This document shows, in pieces, positions 55,077 through 63,587 of a DNA stretch of 64,000 bases. Position 1 is the first letter of the stretch, and each line of letters begins with the position of its first letter. The position numbers and the translations under genes are program-made. Under the pieces are notes generated by a model. It did no database searches, was not told the DNA's origin, and worked only from the letters and a program-made list of their open reading frames with translations. This stretch comes from Blautia sp. (GTDB taxonomy: Bacteria; Bacillota; Clostridia; Lachnospirales; Lachnospiraceae), in contig JARIAQ010000043.1 in the NCBI GenBank assembly GCA_029257775.1, forward strand, positions 1 through 64,000, given 5' to 3'.

Positions 55077-55284
55077 CTTGTATCCCTTCTTTTATCCTTT
55101 CTTCTAAAAGATTTCATAGCGCTATATCCCCCAATAGATTACATACTTGTAAAGTATAAACCTCTATTATATATTCCGAAAGCCCCCCATATGGTTCTAT
55201 TTTTTTTACAGTTTTTTACAGTTTTTATCTATAATTGTAGTAAATCCTAACCCTATCCCCCGGTTATATAAAAAATACAAACGC

Positions 55285-55331
55285 AAAAAACCTTACGGAT
55301 TTCCAGCTTATTTCCGAAAATCCGTAAGGTT
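55285..55331 (-). terminator. Terminator after the frameshifted lipoprotein gene
   Basis: A 14-bp stem AACCTTACGGATTT / AAATCCGTAAGGTT with a 15-nt loop and TTTTTT on the minus strand. The restored reading frame of the lipoprotein stops 2 bp before it. Confidence 0.9.
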
Positions 55332-55332
55332 C

Positions 55333-55876
55333 TTATCTTTCCTTAAAAACTCCGCAGAAAGAATCATAAGAAGTCATATCATATGTTTCAAGATCAACCT
55401 GATTCAGATCTTCACAAACATACAGATAAATAACCCCATTACAAAAATTTTAAGATTGCTATATGTATTCTGTGTCTTCAACTTGAATTCTGGAATCTTC
55501 GTTGCCAGAATATCGGTAAAAAATTGATTCAGTTCAGATTCCATAGCTATTATAAAAACAGTATCTATTATTTTTCCATCATCGGAAATCCATAGAGAAA
55601 TAACTTGATCGTCAGCAGTTTTCACTATTGCATAAAAATTTTCTCTACCTCTCCCGTTACCTCGCAACTTAAGTCATACTCTTCCTTTAAAAAATCGCAA
55701 ATATATTTCTTTCTCTCTTCCTGCGAAAAATCTTTAAAGTTTAAAGTTTTTTCATATGGTCTAATATATACATCATATCTCAAACAACCTGTACAACTTA
55801 AAATAATCACAAGCAGGATTACCAGCCATGCTACTTTGATCCACCATTTCCCCAGATTCTCCAGATTCATCCTCAT
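55333..55876 (-). pseudogene. Lipoprotein gene (about 181 aa when restored) with two -1 frame breaks at identical A4T5 tracts
   Basis: The first frame (from 55876) has a signal with lipobox (IILSCTGC), continues to EVEKIF, then hits a stop. Adding one T at the AAAATTTTT tract at 55634-55642 joins it to YAIVKTADDQVISLWISDDG, which runs on to NLKIF. A second identical AAAATTTTT at 55443-55451 then needs one more T to continue as CNGVIYLYVCEDLNQVDLET and end SFCGVFKER at a TAA (55333), exactly before a strong terminator. With both bases restored the gene is 182 codons. No known family. Either two real deletions, homopolymer sequencing errors, or less likely slippage. The first segment makes clear the gene once encoded a secreted lipoprotein. 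Confidence 0.72.
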
Positions 55877-55897
55877 ATTATTGATTTTTACTCTTTA

Positions 55898-56320
55898 TTA
55901 AACTAAGCTTTCTCCTAACTCTTTACAAGACTGTATTCCATCATCGTCAGGCATTTCGTTGCAGATTACACTTTCACAAGCCAAAACAGCCCCTATTTCT
56001 TTACAAGTATCTTCCCAATTTCTCATCCATTCTCCGTCGCCCCATCCATAAGAACCAAACAGAGCAATTTTTTTCCCTTGCAATTTTTCTTTACACCCAG
56101 AAAACATTGGTTCAAATTCAGTTTCTTCTAAAACCTCGTCTCCCATTGCAGAGCATCCAAAAGCGATTGCATCGTAAGCATCTACCATAGAAGCATCAAA
56201 TTCATCCGGAGTAAACAAAGAAACTTCCGCCCCTTTCGCTTTTGCTCCATCGAACACAGCATTTGCCATAGCCTCTGTATTTCCTGTACCACTCCAATAA
56301 ACTACTGCAATTTTACTCAT
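55898..56320 (-). CDS. Flavodoxin (short-chain)
   Basis: 140-aa FMN electron carrier. FMN phosphate loop VYWSGTGNTEAMA (residues 7-19), AFGCSAMGDEVLEE and FGSYGWGDGEWM match the FMN rings loops, typical of clostridial flavodoxins. AAAGGATGG lies upstream. It substitutes for ferredoxin when iron is scarce, which fits the DtxR-like palindromes upstream. Separate transcription from the neighbour is likely. Confidence 0.95.
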   Translation of the reverse strand: MSKIAVVYWSGTGNTEAMANAVFDGAKAKGAEVSLFTPDEFDASMVDAYDAIAFGCSAMGDEVLEETEFEPMFSGCKEKLQGKKIALFGSYGWGDGEWMRNWEDTCKEIGAVLACESVICNEMPDDDGIQSCKELGESLV

Positions 56321-56380
56321 TATTTTTTACCATCCTTTCTTGTTGCTGTTTGCTTCAACAATCTTGCATTTCTTTTTAGT

Positions 56381-56394
56381 TAGTTATAACTAAT
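56381..56394. promoter_or_regulatory. Perfect palindrome TTAGTTATAACTAA upstream of the flavodoxin gene
   Basis: A 14-bp perfect dyad 60 bp before the flavodoxin start. The same dyad with different centre (TTAGTT TC AACTAA) recurs at 56501. The spacing and half-site recall DtxR/IdeR-family metal-repressor boxes; regulation by iron is inferred. Confidence 0.6.
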
Positions 56395-56500
56395 CCTTCT
56401 GTAAAAAATATGTACACCATGCTGCCATTAAAAACACCAGATGTACCTTCCTTAAATTTTATAGAGCTAATCTTCTTACTCTGAAAACAATTAGTTTCGA

Positions 56501-56514
56501 TTAGTTTCAACTAA
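56501..56514. promoter_or_regulatory. Second TTAGTTNNAACTAA palindrome
   Basis: TTAGTTTCAACTAA, perfectly symmetric except at the two centre bases, 120 bp from the first copy. A further half-related TTAGTTTCGATTAG overlaps just upstream (56491). Confidence 0.55.
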
Positions 56515-56588
56515 CCAGAGTTTACCCTATTTCTTCTCTTTTGTCAATAAAGAAATACCAACAATATAAATACTCTCTCTATTTTTTT

Positions 56589-56632
56589 AGATATATGAGT
56601 CCGCTATGATATTACAGCAAACTCATATATCT
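56589..56632. terminator. Hairpin at the end of the corrinoid transport operon
   Basis: Stem AGATATATGAGT / ACTCATATATCT (12 bp) with an inner GCT/AGC pair lies 25 bp after the ATPase gene. T tract is weak on the minus strand. Confidence 0.6.
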
Positions 56633-56656
56633 ATACTTAATTTTTCTCTCCGACCA

Positions 56657-57415
56657 TTATGCTATGTATAAAATGTGTTTTCTTCCTTTTCGATCCTGCA
56701 CAAGCTCTGCTTCTACACCATAAACATCATATATCAGTTTTTTTGTTAACACCTTCTGCGTATCTCCACTGGCTACTATTTTACCCTCTTTTAAAACATA
56801 CAACTGATCACAAAACATTGCCGCTATGTTTAGGTCATGAATAGCCGATACCACTGTAACGTCCAAATTCTTTACGATTTTCATAAGCTGAAGCTGATAT
56901 GTAATGTCCAAATGATTTGTGGGCTCATCCAGGATCAGACATGGGGTCTGCTGGGCAATGGCCCTTGCAAGAATAACTCTTTGTTGTTCTCCTCCTGACA
57001 AGGTAGAAAAAATTCGATCTGCAAATCGGTCCATCCCTACTGTCTCTAAAGCCTGCTGTACTATTTTATAATCTTGTGAAGTATCCCTCTCCAGGCCTTT
57101 CTTATGTGGTGCTCTTCCCATAAGCACTACCTCTCTCACTGTAAATTCAAAATTATAATAATTATGCTGTGCAACCACAGATATTTTTTTTGCAGACTCT
57201 TTATAACTAAGCTTTTTCAAAGGCTCATCACCCAAATAAATATATCCTGCATTTGGACTTAATGTCCTGTAAATACATTTTAGCAGAGTAGATTTTCCAC
57301 TCCCATTTGGACCGATAATGCCAACAAATTCTTTTGATGTTACATCAATTGATACATCTTTTAAGATTTCATCATTTCCATAACTAAGGCAGAGATGTTC
57401 CGCAGACAATTTCAT
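56657..57415 (-). CDS. Corrinoid (vitamin B12) ABC transporter ATP-binding protein, BtuD/FepC type
   Basis: 252 aa. Walker A GPNGSGKSTLLKCIYR, signature LSGGEQQRVILARA, Walker B CLILDEPTNHLDI, switch HDLN. This set is typical of siderophore/cobalamin importers. ATG begins immediately after the permease stop (TAAATG). The operon lies behind cobalamin riboswitches, which point to B12 rather than siderophores as substrate. Confidence 0.92.
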   Translation of the reverse strand: MKLSAEHLCLSYGNDEILKDVSIDVTSKEFVGIIGPNGSGKSTLLKCIYRTLSPNAGYIYLGDEPLKKLSYKESAKKISVVAQHNYYNFEFTVREVVLMGRAPHKKGLERDTSQDYKIVQQALETVGMDRFADRIFSTLSGGEQQRVILARAIAQQTPCLILDEPTNHLDITYQLQLMKIVKNLDVTVVSAIHDLNIAAMFCDQLYVLKEGKIVASGDTQKVLTKKLIYDVYGVEAELVQDRKGRKHILYIA

Positions 57416-58480
57416 TTATCTGACACCTCCAAATCCATAAGATTTCCTTACCATTAAATAAATGAAACAAGGAGCGCCTATCAAGGATACCAAGATTCCA
57501 ATAGGCATTTCCGAATTTTCTAACAACGTACGGCACGCAACATCTGACCAGATCAGGAAAATACCTCCAAGAAGTGCACTCAGGGGTATTACCTTCCTAT
57601 GATCCGTGCCAAACAACATCCGTATAACATGAGGAATGATAAGTCCTACAAAACCAATCATGCCGGCACTGTAAACAGCAAAACCAACCATCAAAGAAGA
57701 AAGAATCAAGTAAATAATTCTTGCTCTGTACAAATTTGTCCCTAAAGTAATAGCTACTTCATCTCCAAGCAGCATCAGATTCAGATTTCGAAACTGCGTC
57801 CAGAAAATAAGAGCCCCTACAAGAATTATGGGTAAAATAACAGAAACATTCTCCCATTTAGCTCCTCCTAAACTTCCCATCATCCAGAAAGTCACTTCAG
57901 CCATTCCGTTTTTATCATTTGCAATATATAAAATAAAATTAGAAAATGCAGAGCATACAGCGCTCACTGCCATACCTGCAAGAATAAGCTTTCCGGCATT
58001 TGCTTTTCCTCCCACATTGGCTATGAACAGGACACCGAAAGACGTGGCCATTGCTCCTAAAAATGCCATAATTCCTACAGAGTTATTTCCAAACATAGTT
58101 CCAAATCCAAAAAGAATCGCTGCTGTGGCTCCAAGAGATGCACCGGATGAGATTCCCAGTATATATGGATCCGCTAATGGATTTTTTACCACTGCCTGCA
58201 TAACCACACCACATACAGACAATCCCATTCCCACTGCCAGCCCAAGGAGAACTCTCGGAAAACGAATTAGCCAGACAACATCATGAACAGCTCCTGTGGC
58301 ATAACCTGAAAGATGTTCTGGATGAAACAGTTCCCATAGCACAACACTATAAACATCTTTTAGGGAAATATTTGCATTTCCAAAAGCGATTGATGCCAAA
58401 ACAGAAAAACCTAGTCCCCCAAGCAAAAGAATACCTGTCACAATAAATGTTGTTCTCTGAAAAAACAAATTTCTCTTCAT
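57416..58480 (-). CDS. Corrinoid ABC transporter permease, FecCD/BtuC type
   Basis: 354 aa, about ten membrane helices. RFPRVLLGLAVGMGLSVCGVVMQAVVKNPLADPYILGISSGASLGA (split into shorter family motifs: RFPRVLLGLAVG, NPLADPYILG, SSGASLGA) and GFVGLIIPHVIRML near the end are diagnostic. GAGGAAAAACC precedes the ATG. Works with the ATPase and the binding lipoprotein encoded on either side. Confidence 0.94.
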   Translation of the reverse strand: MKRNLFFQRTTFIVTGILLLGGLGFSVLASIAFGNANISLKDVYSVVLWELFHPEHLSGYATGAVHDVVWLIRFPRVLLGLAVGMGLSVCGVVMQAVVKNPLADPYILGISSGASLGATAAILFGFGTMFGNNSVGIMAFLGAMATSFGVLFIANVGGKANAGKLILAGMAVSAVCSAFSNFILYIANDKNGMAEVTFWMMGSLGGAKWENVSVILPIILVGALIFWTQFRNLNLMLLGDEVAITLGTNLYRARIIYLILSSLMVGFAVYSAGMIGFVGLIIPHVIRMLFGTDHRKVIPLSALLGGIFLIWSDVACRTLLENSEMPIGILVSLIGAPCFIYLMVRKSYGFGGVR

Positions 58481-58490
58481 GGTTTTTCCT

Positions 58491-59609
58491 CTATTTTAAT
58501 TCCAAATCAGGATACAATCCCTGTGCAAAGGTTAAAATTCCATCCTGTGTCCTTGTAGCACTGGCATACATTTCACTAAGCATAATAGGAACCACTCTTC
58601 CATTCTTTACAGCATCCAGACTTGCCAAAGATTCATCTTCTAAAATTACATTTAGTTTATCTTGTTTTACTTTTTCCGGATCATCTCCAGAATAAGGCAT
58701 ATATACTACAAAAATCACATCTGGATTCGCTGCTATAACATCTTCTTTACCTAAAGTGCTTCCTGTAGGATTTCCAAGAACTCCACCCAACTGTGTAACC
58801 ATATCTCCGCCCAAAGTAGCCTCTCCGTAATTTGTAAACCCGTTCTTTCCGGATTCCAAAACTAATACGCTAGGTTTCTTCTGTTCGTCTGCTGTTTTTT
58901 CTTTTACATTTGAAATTGTTTCTTTCATTTCATCTACGATTGCTTCAGCCTGATCTTGCACATCAAAAATTTTTCCAATATTCAGGATATCTGTATATTC
59001 ATTTTCCAAAGTTCTGTTATACACAGTTTCTCCATCTTTTGGGTGTGTATTGCTGTTCATGTACACGTTACATCCTTTATCCACCCAACCTGCTGCATCA
59101 CCTAGTGTTTTCTCTCCAAATAAAGATCCCCAGGAAAAAATCATATCTGGCTCTAACATGGTTACTGTCTCTAGAGAAGGGGTAAATTCATCCAGATACT
59201 CAACAGAAGAAAATGCTGCTTTTTGTTCATCCGGTACTTCATTATCCAGCCCAGCTGCTGCTGCTATGTGATCTTCTAAGCCCAATGCAAGAAGTGTTTC
59301 TATGGATCCCTGATAAACAGCAAGTACCTTTTCCGGTGCTTTTTCATAAGTTGTTTCCATCTCTTTACCGTCTGATCCATAAGTTGTAATGGTTAACGGA
59401 TACTCTGTCTTTTTTGTGCTTTCTTTGGTTCCTTCTGTTTGTTTCTCTGCAGCATCCGAACGATTATCTTCTTTAATCTGGGAAGCGGCTTTTCGATTAT
59501 CCTGTGTATCACTTTCCGTTTTTGTTTCACCACAAGCTGTCATGGAAAACACCATAGATGCTGTTAAAGCAGCTGTTAAAATTCTTTTAGATATCATTTT
59601 CTTTCTCAT
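58491..59609 (-). CDS. Corrinoid ABC transporter substrate-binding lipoprotein, BtuF-like
   Basis: 372 aa. Signal and lipobox (VFSMTACGET, Cys near 26), a Lys/Thr/Glu-rich linker, and a periplasmic-binding-protein type III fold (PEKVLAVYQGSIETLLALGL; MIFSWGSLFGE; NPTGSTLGKEDVIAANPDVIFVV split here). Related to siderophore and cobalamin binders. The ATG overlaps the end of the upstream HNH-repeat gene by 4 bp (ATGA), so the two are tightly coupled. B12 is inferred from the riboswitch. Confidence 0.9.
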   Translation of the reverse strand: MRKKMISKRILTAALTASMVFSMTACGETKTESDTQDNRKAASQIKEDNRSDAAEKQTEGTKESTKKTEYPLTITTYGSDGKEMETTYEKAPEKVLAVYQGSIETLLALGLEDHIAAAAGLDNEVPDEQKAAFSSVEYLDEFTPSLETVTMLEPDMIFSWGSLFGEKTLGDAAGWVDKGCNVYMNSNTHPKDGETVYNRTLENEYTDILNIGKIFDVQDQAEAIVDEMKETISNVKEKTADEQKKPSVLVLESGKNGFTNYGEATLGGDMVTQLGGVLGNPTGSTLGKEDVIAANPDVIFVVYMPYSGDDPEKVKQDKLNVILEDESLASLDAVKNGRVVPIMLSEMYASATRTQDGILTFAQGLYPDLELK

Positions 59610-60616
59610 ATTTTTTTATTTCCTTTCTTTACATATTTTAATTGATATATAGCATTTGCCCAGGAACCACAACTATCCTGCAGTCTGCGCCTAAGCATTA
59701 CATCCACTTCTTTTTTCTCTGGAATATGTCCAAGTGTTTTACTAATCTGATATAACTGCATCAGATCTTCTCTCGTTTGAATGTCCTGATTTAAAACTTG
59801 ATAATAACAATCCTGAATTTCTATACGGTGTGTTCTATGCTTTCCTTCCTCTGTTTCACAAATTTTTGTTGAGGAAAATGGATTAATTCTTGTTACCGGC
59901 TCTAGTCCAATCTGAAAAAGGACATTTCTGAAACTTCCGCACCGCTTGATTAAACTTTCTCTTTGTTTTTGGGGAATTTCACTCTTCAATGGCGGACGAC
60001 CAAGAAGATATGCCAGTTTCAATACAGAATCCAGGTCTTTCCTGTCTGCTTCATCTAAGTTTTCTATCTGAAATAATTTTCCATGCTTTTCAAAAAAATG
60101 CCCATCAATTCCAGCATCACAAATCACCTTATTCCAGCTGTCTGTATGTTTTTTCAGCTGTGCAGCAAGATTTGGTATTTCCTGAGGATGTGGAATACGG
60201 CACATTTCTTCTGCCTTTTTTCTTAACTCTTTCAGAAGGTTTTTATATTCTTCTGCTTCACATCTCATCTCTTGCAGCGTTTTTCCATTTTTCCCGGATC
60301 TGCTACTCATTCCTGCCGCTTTTAGCGCATAAGGCCACTTTTTAAACCGCTTCTTTATATAGGAACGCCATACCCAGAAAACTTCTGCCTGCGCCGGTGA
60401 ATTTCCTAATTTTTCTGCTGTTCTTTTTAAGACTTCTAAAAGATATTCATCATCTAAACTGTGATAATATCTCAATCCTTCTTTTGTCTCTAACGAAAAA
60501 CTTTTATAAAGGCTTGATTCTTCATTCTCTTTTTCCCAGTCCATGTCGTTTTTTTCTAATGCTATCTGTTCAAATTTTTCCAGTTCATCAACGTTGTTTT
60601 TCAAGTATCGTGACAT
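59606..60616 (-). CDS. Protein with four HNH-endonuclease-associated repeats, first gene of the corrinoid transport operon; function unknown
   Basis: 336 aa, soluble and highly charged. After about 50 residues there are four copies of a helical unit of about 50 aa: LLEVLKRTAEKLGNSPAQAE..KKWPYALKAAGM; LLKELRKKAEEMCRIPHPQE..DSWNKVICDAGI; LDSVLKLAYLLGRPPLKSE..GSFRNVLFQIGL; LMQLYQISKTLGHIPEKKE..GSWANAIYQL. These match the homing-endonuclease associated repeat (PF18780-like), a presumed DNA- or RNA-binding helix-turn-helix module, but no nuclease domain is present. I start at ATG 60616 (AAGTGGAG upstream), not 60640. It overlaps the binding-protein gene and sits directly behind the riboswitch terminator, so it responds to B12. 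A regulatory or RNA-binding role is conceivable; none is shown. Confidence 0.8.
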   Translation of the reverse strand: MSRYLKNNVDELEKFEQIALEKNDMDWEKENEESSLYKSFSLETKEGLRYYHSLDDEYLLEVLKRTAEKLGNSPAQAEVFWVWRSYIKKRFKKWPYALKAAGMSSRSGKNGKTLQEMRCEAEEYKNLLKELRKKAEEMCRIPHPQEIPNLAAQLKKHTDSWNKVICDAGIDGHFFEKHGKLFQIENLDEADRKDLDSVLKLAYLLGRPPLKSEIPQKQRESLIKRCGSFRNVLFQIGLEPVTRINPFSSTKICETEEGKHRTHRIEIQDCYYQVLNQDIQTREDLMQLYQISKTLGHIPEKKEVDVMLRRRLQDSCGSWANAIYQLKYVKKGNKKI

Positions 60617-60673
60617 TTTGCAACTCCACTTCCCACACATTGCTATAAGCGATGTTATTTAAGATTTAAATAA

Positions 60674-60703
60674 TAAAAAAGGCCATGGCAAAGTGCCACA
60701 GCC
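60674..60703 (-). terminator. Riboswitch-controlled terminator before the corrinoid operon
   Basis: Minus-strand stem GGCTGTGGCA / TGCCATGGCC (two wobbles, 3-nt loop) followed by TTTTTT, between the aptamers and the first gene. Binding of cobalamin would favour it. Confidence 0.88.
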
Positions 60704-60738
60704 GTATTCCTGCGTTACAATGATAATACATACTCTTT

Positions 60739-60900
60739 GTAGGTCTTCTGACTTATGCTTTTTTATGCAGTACAAAAATCTACATCCTGCCTTCTCAGGA
60801 AGTCCCCAATGACTGGCTTTCGCCAACGGATATAAATCAAGCATTTACAGCGGCGGTTCCGTATGGGATTTACACCCATTTTCCTTGTCCAGATAGGATG
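60739..60900 (-). promoter_or_regulatory. Cobalamin riboswitch (full-length aptamer)
   Basis: Minus strand: CATCCT ... AAGGAAAATGGGTGTAAATCCC, ACGGAACCGCCGCTGTAA (B12 box region), GGCGAAAGCCAGTCATTGG, ending AGTCAGAAGACCTAC. Order and spacing agree with the Rfam cobalamin aptamer. Ligand recognition is well established for the class. Confidence 0.92.
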
Positions 60901-60939
60901 CTTTTATCACATCATATCCACAAAAAGTCTTAATTTTTC

Positions 60940-61030
60940 AGAAACGACCTCTGCTGACTTATGCTCTGCATTCACAACAAATGTGCCGGACTTTCACCGG
61001 ACTTTTGATTAAGAGTTACTGTATAAAACA
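60940..61030 (-). promoter_or_regulatory. Second, compact cobalamin-riboswitch-like element upstream of the first
   Basis: Minus strand: AAAAGTCCGGTGAAAGTCCGGCAC, GTTGTGAATGCAGAGC and GCATAAGTCAGCAGAGG reproduce the conserved core parts of the aptamer downstream (including GCATAAGTCAG), but the peripheral stems are missing. It could be a short cobalamin variant or a degenerate copy. Together with 60739-60900 it suggests a tandem switch. Confidence 0.6.
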
Positions 61031-61054
61031 TTCCTCATCGTATCTATCACAGAT

Positions 61055-61083
61055 AGTATATACTTCCCTATTTTTTTTGTCAA
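61055..61083 (-). promoter_or_regulatory. Promoter of the riboswitch and corrinoid operon
   Basis: Minus-strand TTGACA (61078-61083), 17-bp spacer, TATACT (61055-61060). Leader to the first gene is about 430 nt. Confidence 0.85.
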
Positions 61084-61100
61084 TTTTTTATTTCTTAATT

Positions 61101-63587
61101 TCAATTATAAATCCCACAATACTCTCCAGCTACAGCATTGTCTAATGGTGGCTTTAAGGATGGATTATCATTTAATTCCCCTGAACTTTCAAAATAATAC
61201 CATACACTATCGATAAATTGCCAACCAGTCTGCATTTCCCCGCTTCCATTAAAATAGTACGTCTGATTTCCAATCCTTTGCCAACCGATTTGTTTCATCC
61301 CTACACTTGTATAGTAATACCATTTTTCATCAAAAAATTGCCAACCAGTGTACAAAGCTCCAGTATTTTCATCTAAATACCATTTTTGACCTGAAATTAT
61401 CTGTTCACCCTTTAACAAATATCCATAATCATTAAAATAATACCATACCTTATCGATAAATTGCCAACCGCTTTGCATTACTCCACTGCCATCAAAATAG
61501 CATTTTTGATTTCCAACAGTCTGAAATCCTGTGAGCATTGCCCCACTTCCATCCATGTAATACCAATTATTACCTAATAATTTCCAACCAGTTGTCATTA
61601 CTCCACTACTATCCATATAATACCATTTTCCACCAATCTGTTGCCAACCGGTTGTCATTGTCCCACTTCCAGTCATATAGTACCAGCTTCCACCAATCTG
61701 CTGCCAACCGGTAACCATTGCTCCGCTTCCAGCCATATAGTACCAACTTCCATTGATTTTCTGCCAGCCAGTTTGTTTAAATCCTGTACTACTATAATAA
61801 AACCACTGTTCATCAAAAAATCTCCAACCAGTACAAAGCACTCCTGTATCTTCATTTAAATACCACTTTGTTCCATCAATGATTTGATTACCTTTAAGCA
61901 AGTGACCAGATGGATGAAAATAATATTTTTCATTATCAATAATCTGCCAGCCCTTAAGCATTACTCCACTATCATTGAAATAATATTTCTGATTGTCTAT
62001 CTGCTGCCAGTCAGTAACCATTGCTCCGCTTCCGGTCATATAGTACCACTTTCCGCCTATCTGCTGCCAACCGGTAACCATTGCTCCACTTCCGGTCATA
62101 TAGTACCAGCTTCCGCTAATCTGTTGCCAACCGGTAACCATTGCTCCACTTCCAGTCATATAGTACCAGTTTCCACCAATCTGTTGCCAACCGGTAACCA
62201 TTGCTCCGCTTCCGGTCATATAATACCAGCTTCCACCAATCTGTTGCCAACCGGTTGTCATATTGCTATCGGCATCAAAATAATACCATGTACCATTTAT
62301 GGATTTCCATGTACTGGTTGCATATTTTCCATTTCCCTCTCTCCATCTCCAACACTGATCTGTAAATTCCCAGTTACCTTTTGTAAGGCCATAATAGTTA
62401 ACAATTCCCGCCGCATCTGCTTCACCTAATCGTTTCAAATTTTCTTCTGTTTGGAACCATTTTACATCTGATGGATTTGACACAAATGCATGTTCAATAA
62501 TCAAACCTGGAAATCCATTTCTCTTCGATTGTCTTATTACTGCATAACTATCATCGCCTTTATCTCCACGGTTTTTAAGACCTAATTTTGCAAGTTCACT
62601 TACAATATTTTTGGCAAGATTTTGAGCATCTTTTTCCCCTTTTGGATAGTATACCTCAGCTCCTTGTGCTGCACTTGATCCGGAATTAATATGGAAACTA
62701 ATAAATGCATCAGCATCCTTTGTTTTCGCCCAATCTACACGTTTTATTATATCCTCTATGCTACTAGTACCAGGAAAAGGACAGTTTCCATCCGTTCGTG
62801 TCATATATACAGATACACCTGAATACTGTTCTAACACTTCCTTACAATACTCTGCAATTTTTAAAGTTACAATTTCCTCTCTAACCCCATTAGAAGCCGC
62901 TCCTGGATGTTTACTGGCATCATGTCCAGGATCAAGCACAATAACTAAATTTGCATCTCTTTTTTCTGCTGCTTCACTTTTTACTCTTTCAGCATTCATA
63001 TTTCTTGAAAACTGACTTTCTTGTTCTGAAAGCGCATCTGCAATACTTCTCTGAGCTATTGCTACATTGTTGGTTTCAATTGTAACCACAGAATTTTCTA
63101 TGGATTTGCTTTCCATTTCTACGTAATCACTTTTCGCACTTTCATCAACTCTCTTGCCCACACCAAAATAAACATCTATATCAAGTTCTTCTGCTGTAAA
63201 AGTTCTTGTACCTAAATTTGTTGTAACATTCACTCCTGCAACATAATAAATACCTTTTTCGAAACTATGTTCATATAAAAAAAGTTCATCTACTCTCTTT
63301 TCTGCACCTAAAACTGTTTGCAAACCCTTCTCATTCTCAATGGTTAATGTTATATCCTGAATTTCTGATATATTTTCTCCCCATGAAAGGACAATACTCT
63401 GGGTATTTCCTACTTCTAATTGTGGTTCATTAATGTAGATATAATTCAATGGATTTTTAATTACTTTTATTTCTTCTTCCTGAATTTGCGTATTTTCTGC
63501 CGCACTTACTACATTTCCTACTGATGATAACGTTACCACAACTCCTGATATCATCATCACAGCCCATTTCAATATCCTCTTTTTCAT
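61101..63587 (-). CDS. N-acetylmuramoyl-L-alanine amidase with 19 choline-binding-type cell-wall repeats
   Basis: 828 aa secreted enzyme. Signal peptide (cleavage after about residue 30, VVSAAEN), an Ig-like N-terminal region (about 45-150), and an Amidase_3 catalytic domain about 215-400: LDPGHDASKHPGA, GVREEIVTLKIAEYC, ISFHINSGS, IIEHAFVSN give the His-Glu-His-Glu zinc site. From about 425 onward there are 19 GW-repeats of 20-21 residues (GWQQIGGSWYYMTGSGAMVT type). This family of repeats binds choline or other wall polymers; which one here is unknown. AAGGAGAGAACAA lies before the ATG. Likely role is wall turnover or spore/sporangium lysis, or a phage-like lysin use, by domain content. Confidence 0.93.
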   Translation of the reverse strand: MKKRILKWAVMMISGVVVTLSSVGNVVSAAENTQIQEEEIKVIKNPLNYIYINEPQLEVGNTQSIVLSWGENISEIQDITLTIENEKGLQTVLGAEKRVDELFLYEHSFEKGIYYVAGVNVTTNLGTRTFTAEELDIDVYFGVGKRVDESAKSDYVEMESKSIENSVVTIETNNVAIAQRSIADALSEQESQFSRNMNAERVKSEAAEKRDANLVIVLDPGHDASKHPGAASNGVREEIVTLKIAEYCKEVLEQYSGVSVYMTRTDGNCPFPGTSSIEDIIKRVDWAKTKDADAFISFHINSGSSAAQGAEVYYPKGEKDAQNLAKNIVSELAKLGLKNRGDKGDDSYAVIRQSKRNGFPGLIIEHAFVSNPSDVKWFQTEENLKRLGEADAAGIVNYYGLTKGNWEFTDQCWRWREGNGKYATSTWKSINGTWYYFDADSNMTTGWQQIGGSWYYMTGSGAMVTGWQQIGGNWYYMTGSGAMVTGWQQISGSWYYMTGSGAMVTGWQQIGGKWYYMTGSGAMVTDWQQIDNQKYYFNDSGVMLKGWQIIDNEKYYFHPSGHLLKGNQIIDGTKWYLNEDTGVLCTGWRFFDEQWFYYSSTGFKQTGWQKINGSWYYMAGSGAMVTGWQQIGGSWYYMTGSGTMTTGWQQIGGKWYYMDSSGVMTTGWKLLGNNWYYMDGSGAMLTGFQTVGNQKCYFDGSGVMQSGWQFIDKVWYYFNDYGYLLKGEQIISGQKWYLDENTGALYTGWQFFDEKWYYYTSVGMKQIGWQRIGNQTYYFNGSGEMQTGWQFIDSVWYYFESSGELNDNPSLKPPLDNAVAGEYCGIYN
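61160..62330. repeat. Tandem coding repeat, about 60-bp unit, in the amidase gene
   Basis: The repeat block encodes 19 units, with the central four nearly identical at the DNA level (61980-62280: GCTCCGCTTCCGGTCATATAG-type unit repeats with few changes). Units in the middle have diverged more (DNQKYYFNDSG, NEDTGVLCT). Recent expansion of the middle group is likely and copy number may vary between strains. Confidence 0.88.

Noticed and set aside
55195-55230. TTTTTTACAG repeated twice before the opp operon
   Set aside because: A short slippage-type repeat with no dyad or promoter match; not supported as a regulatory site.
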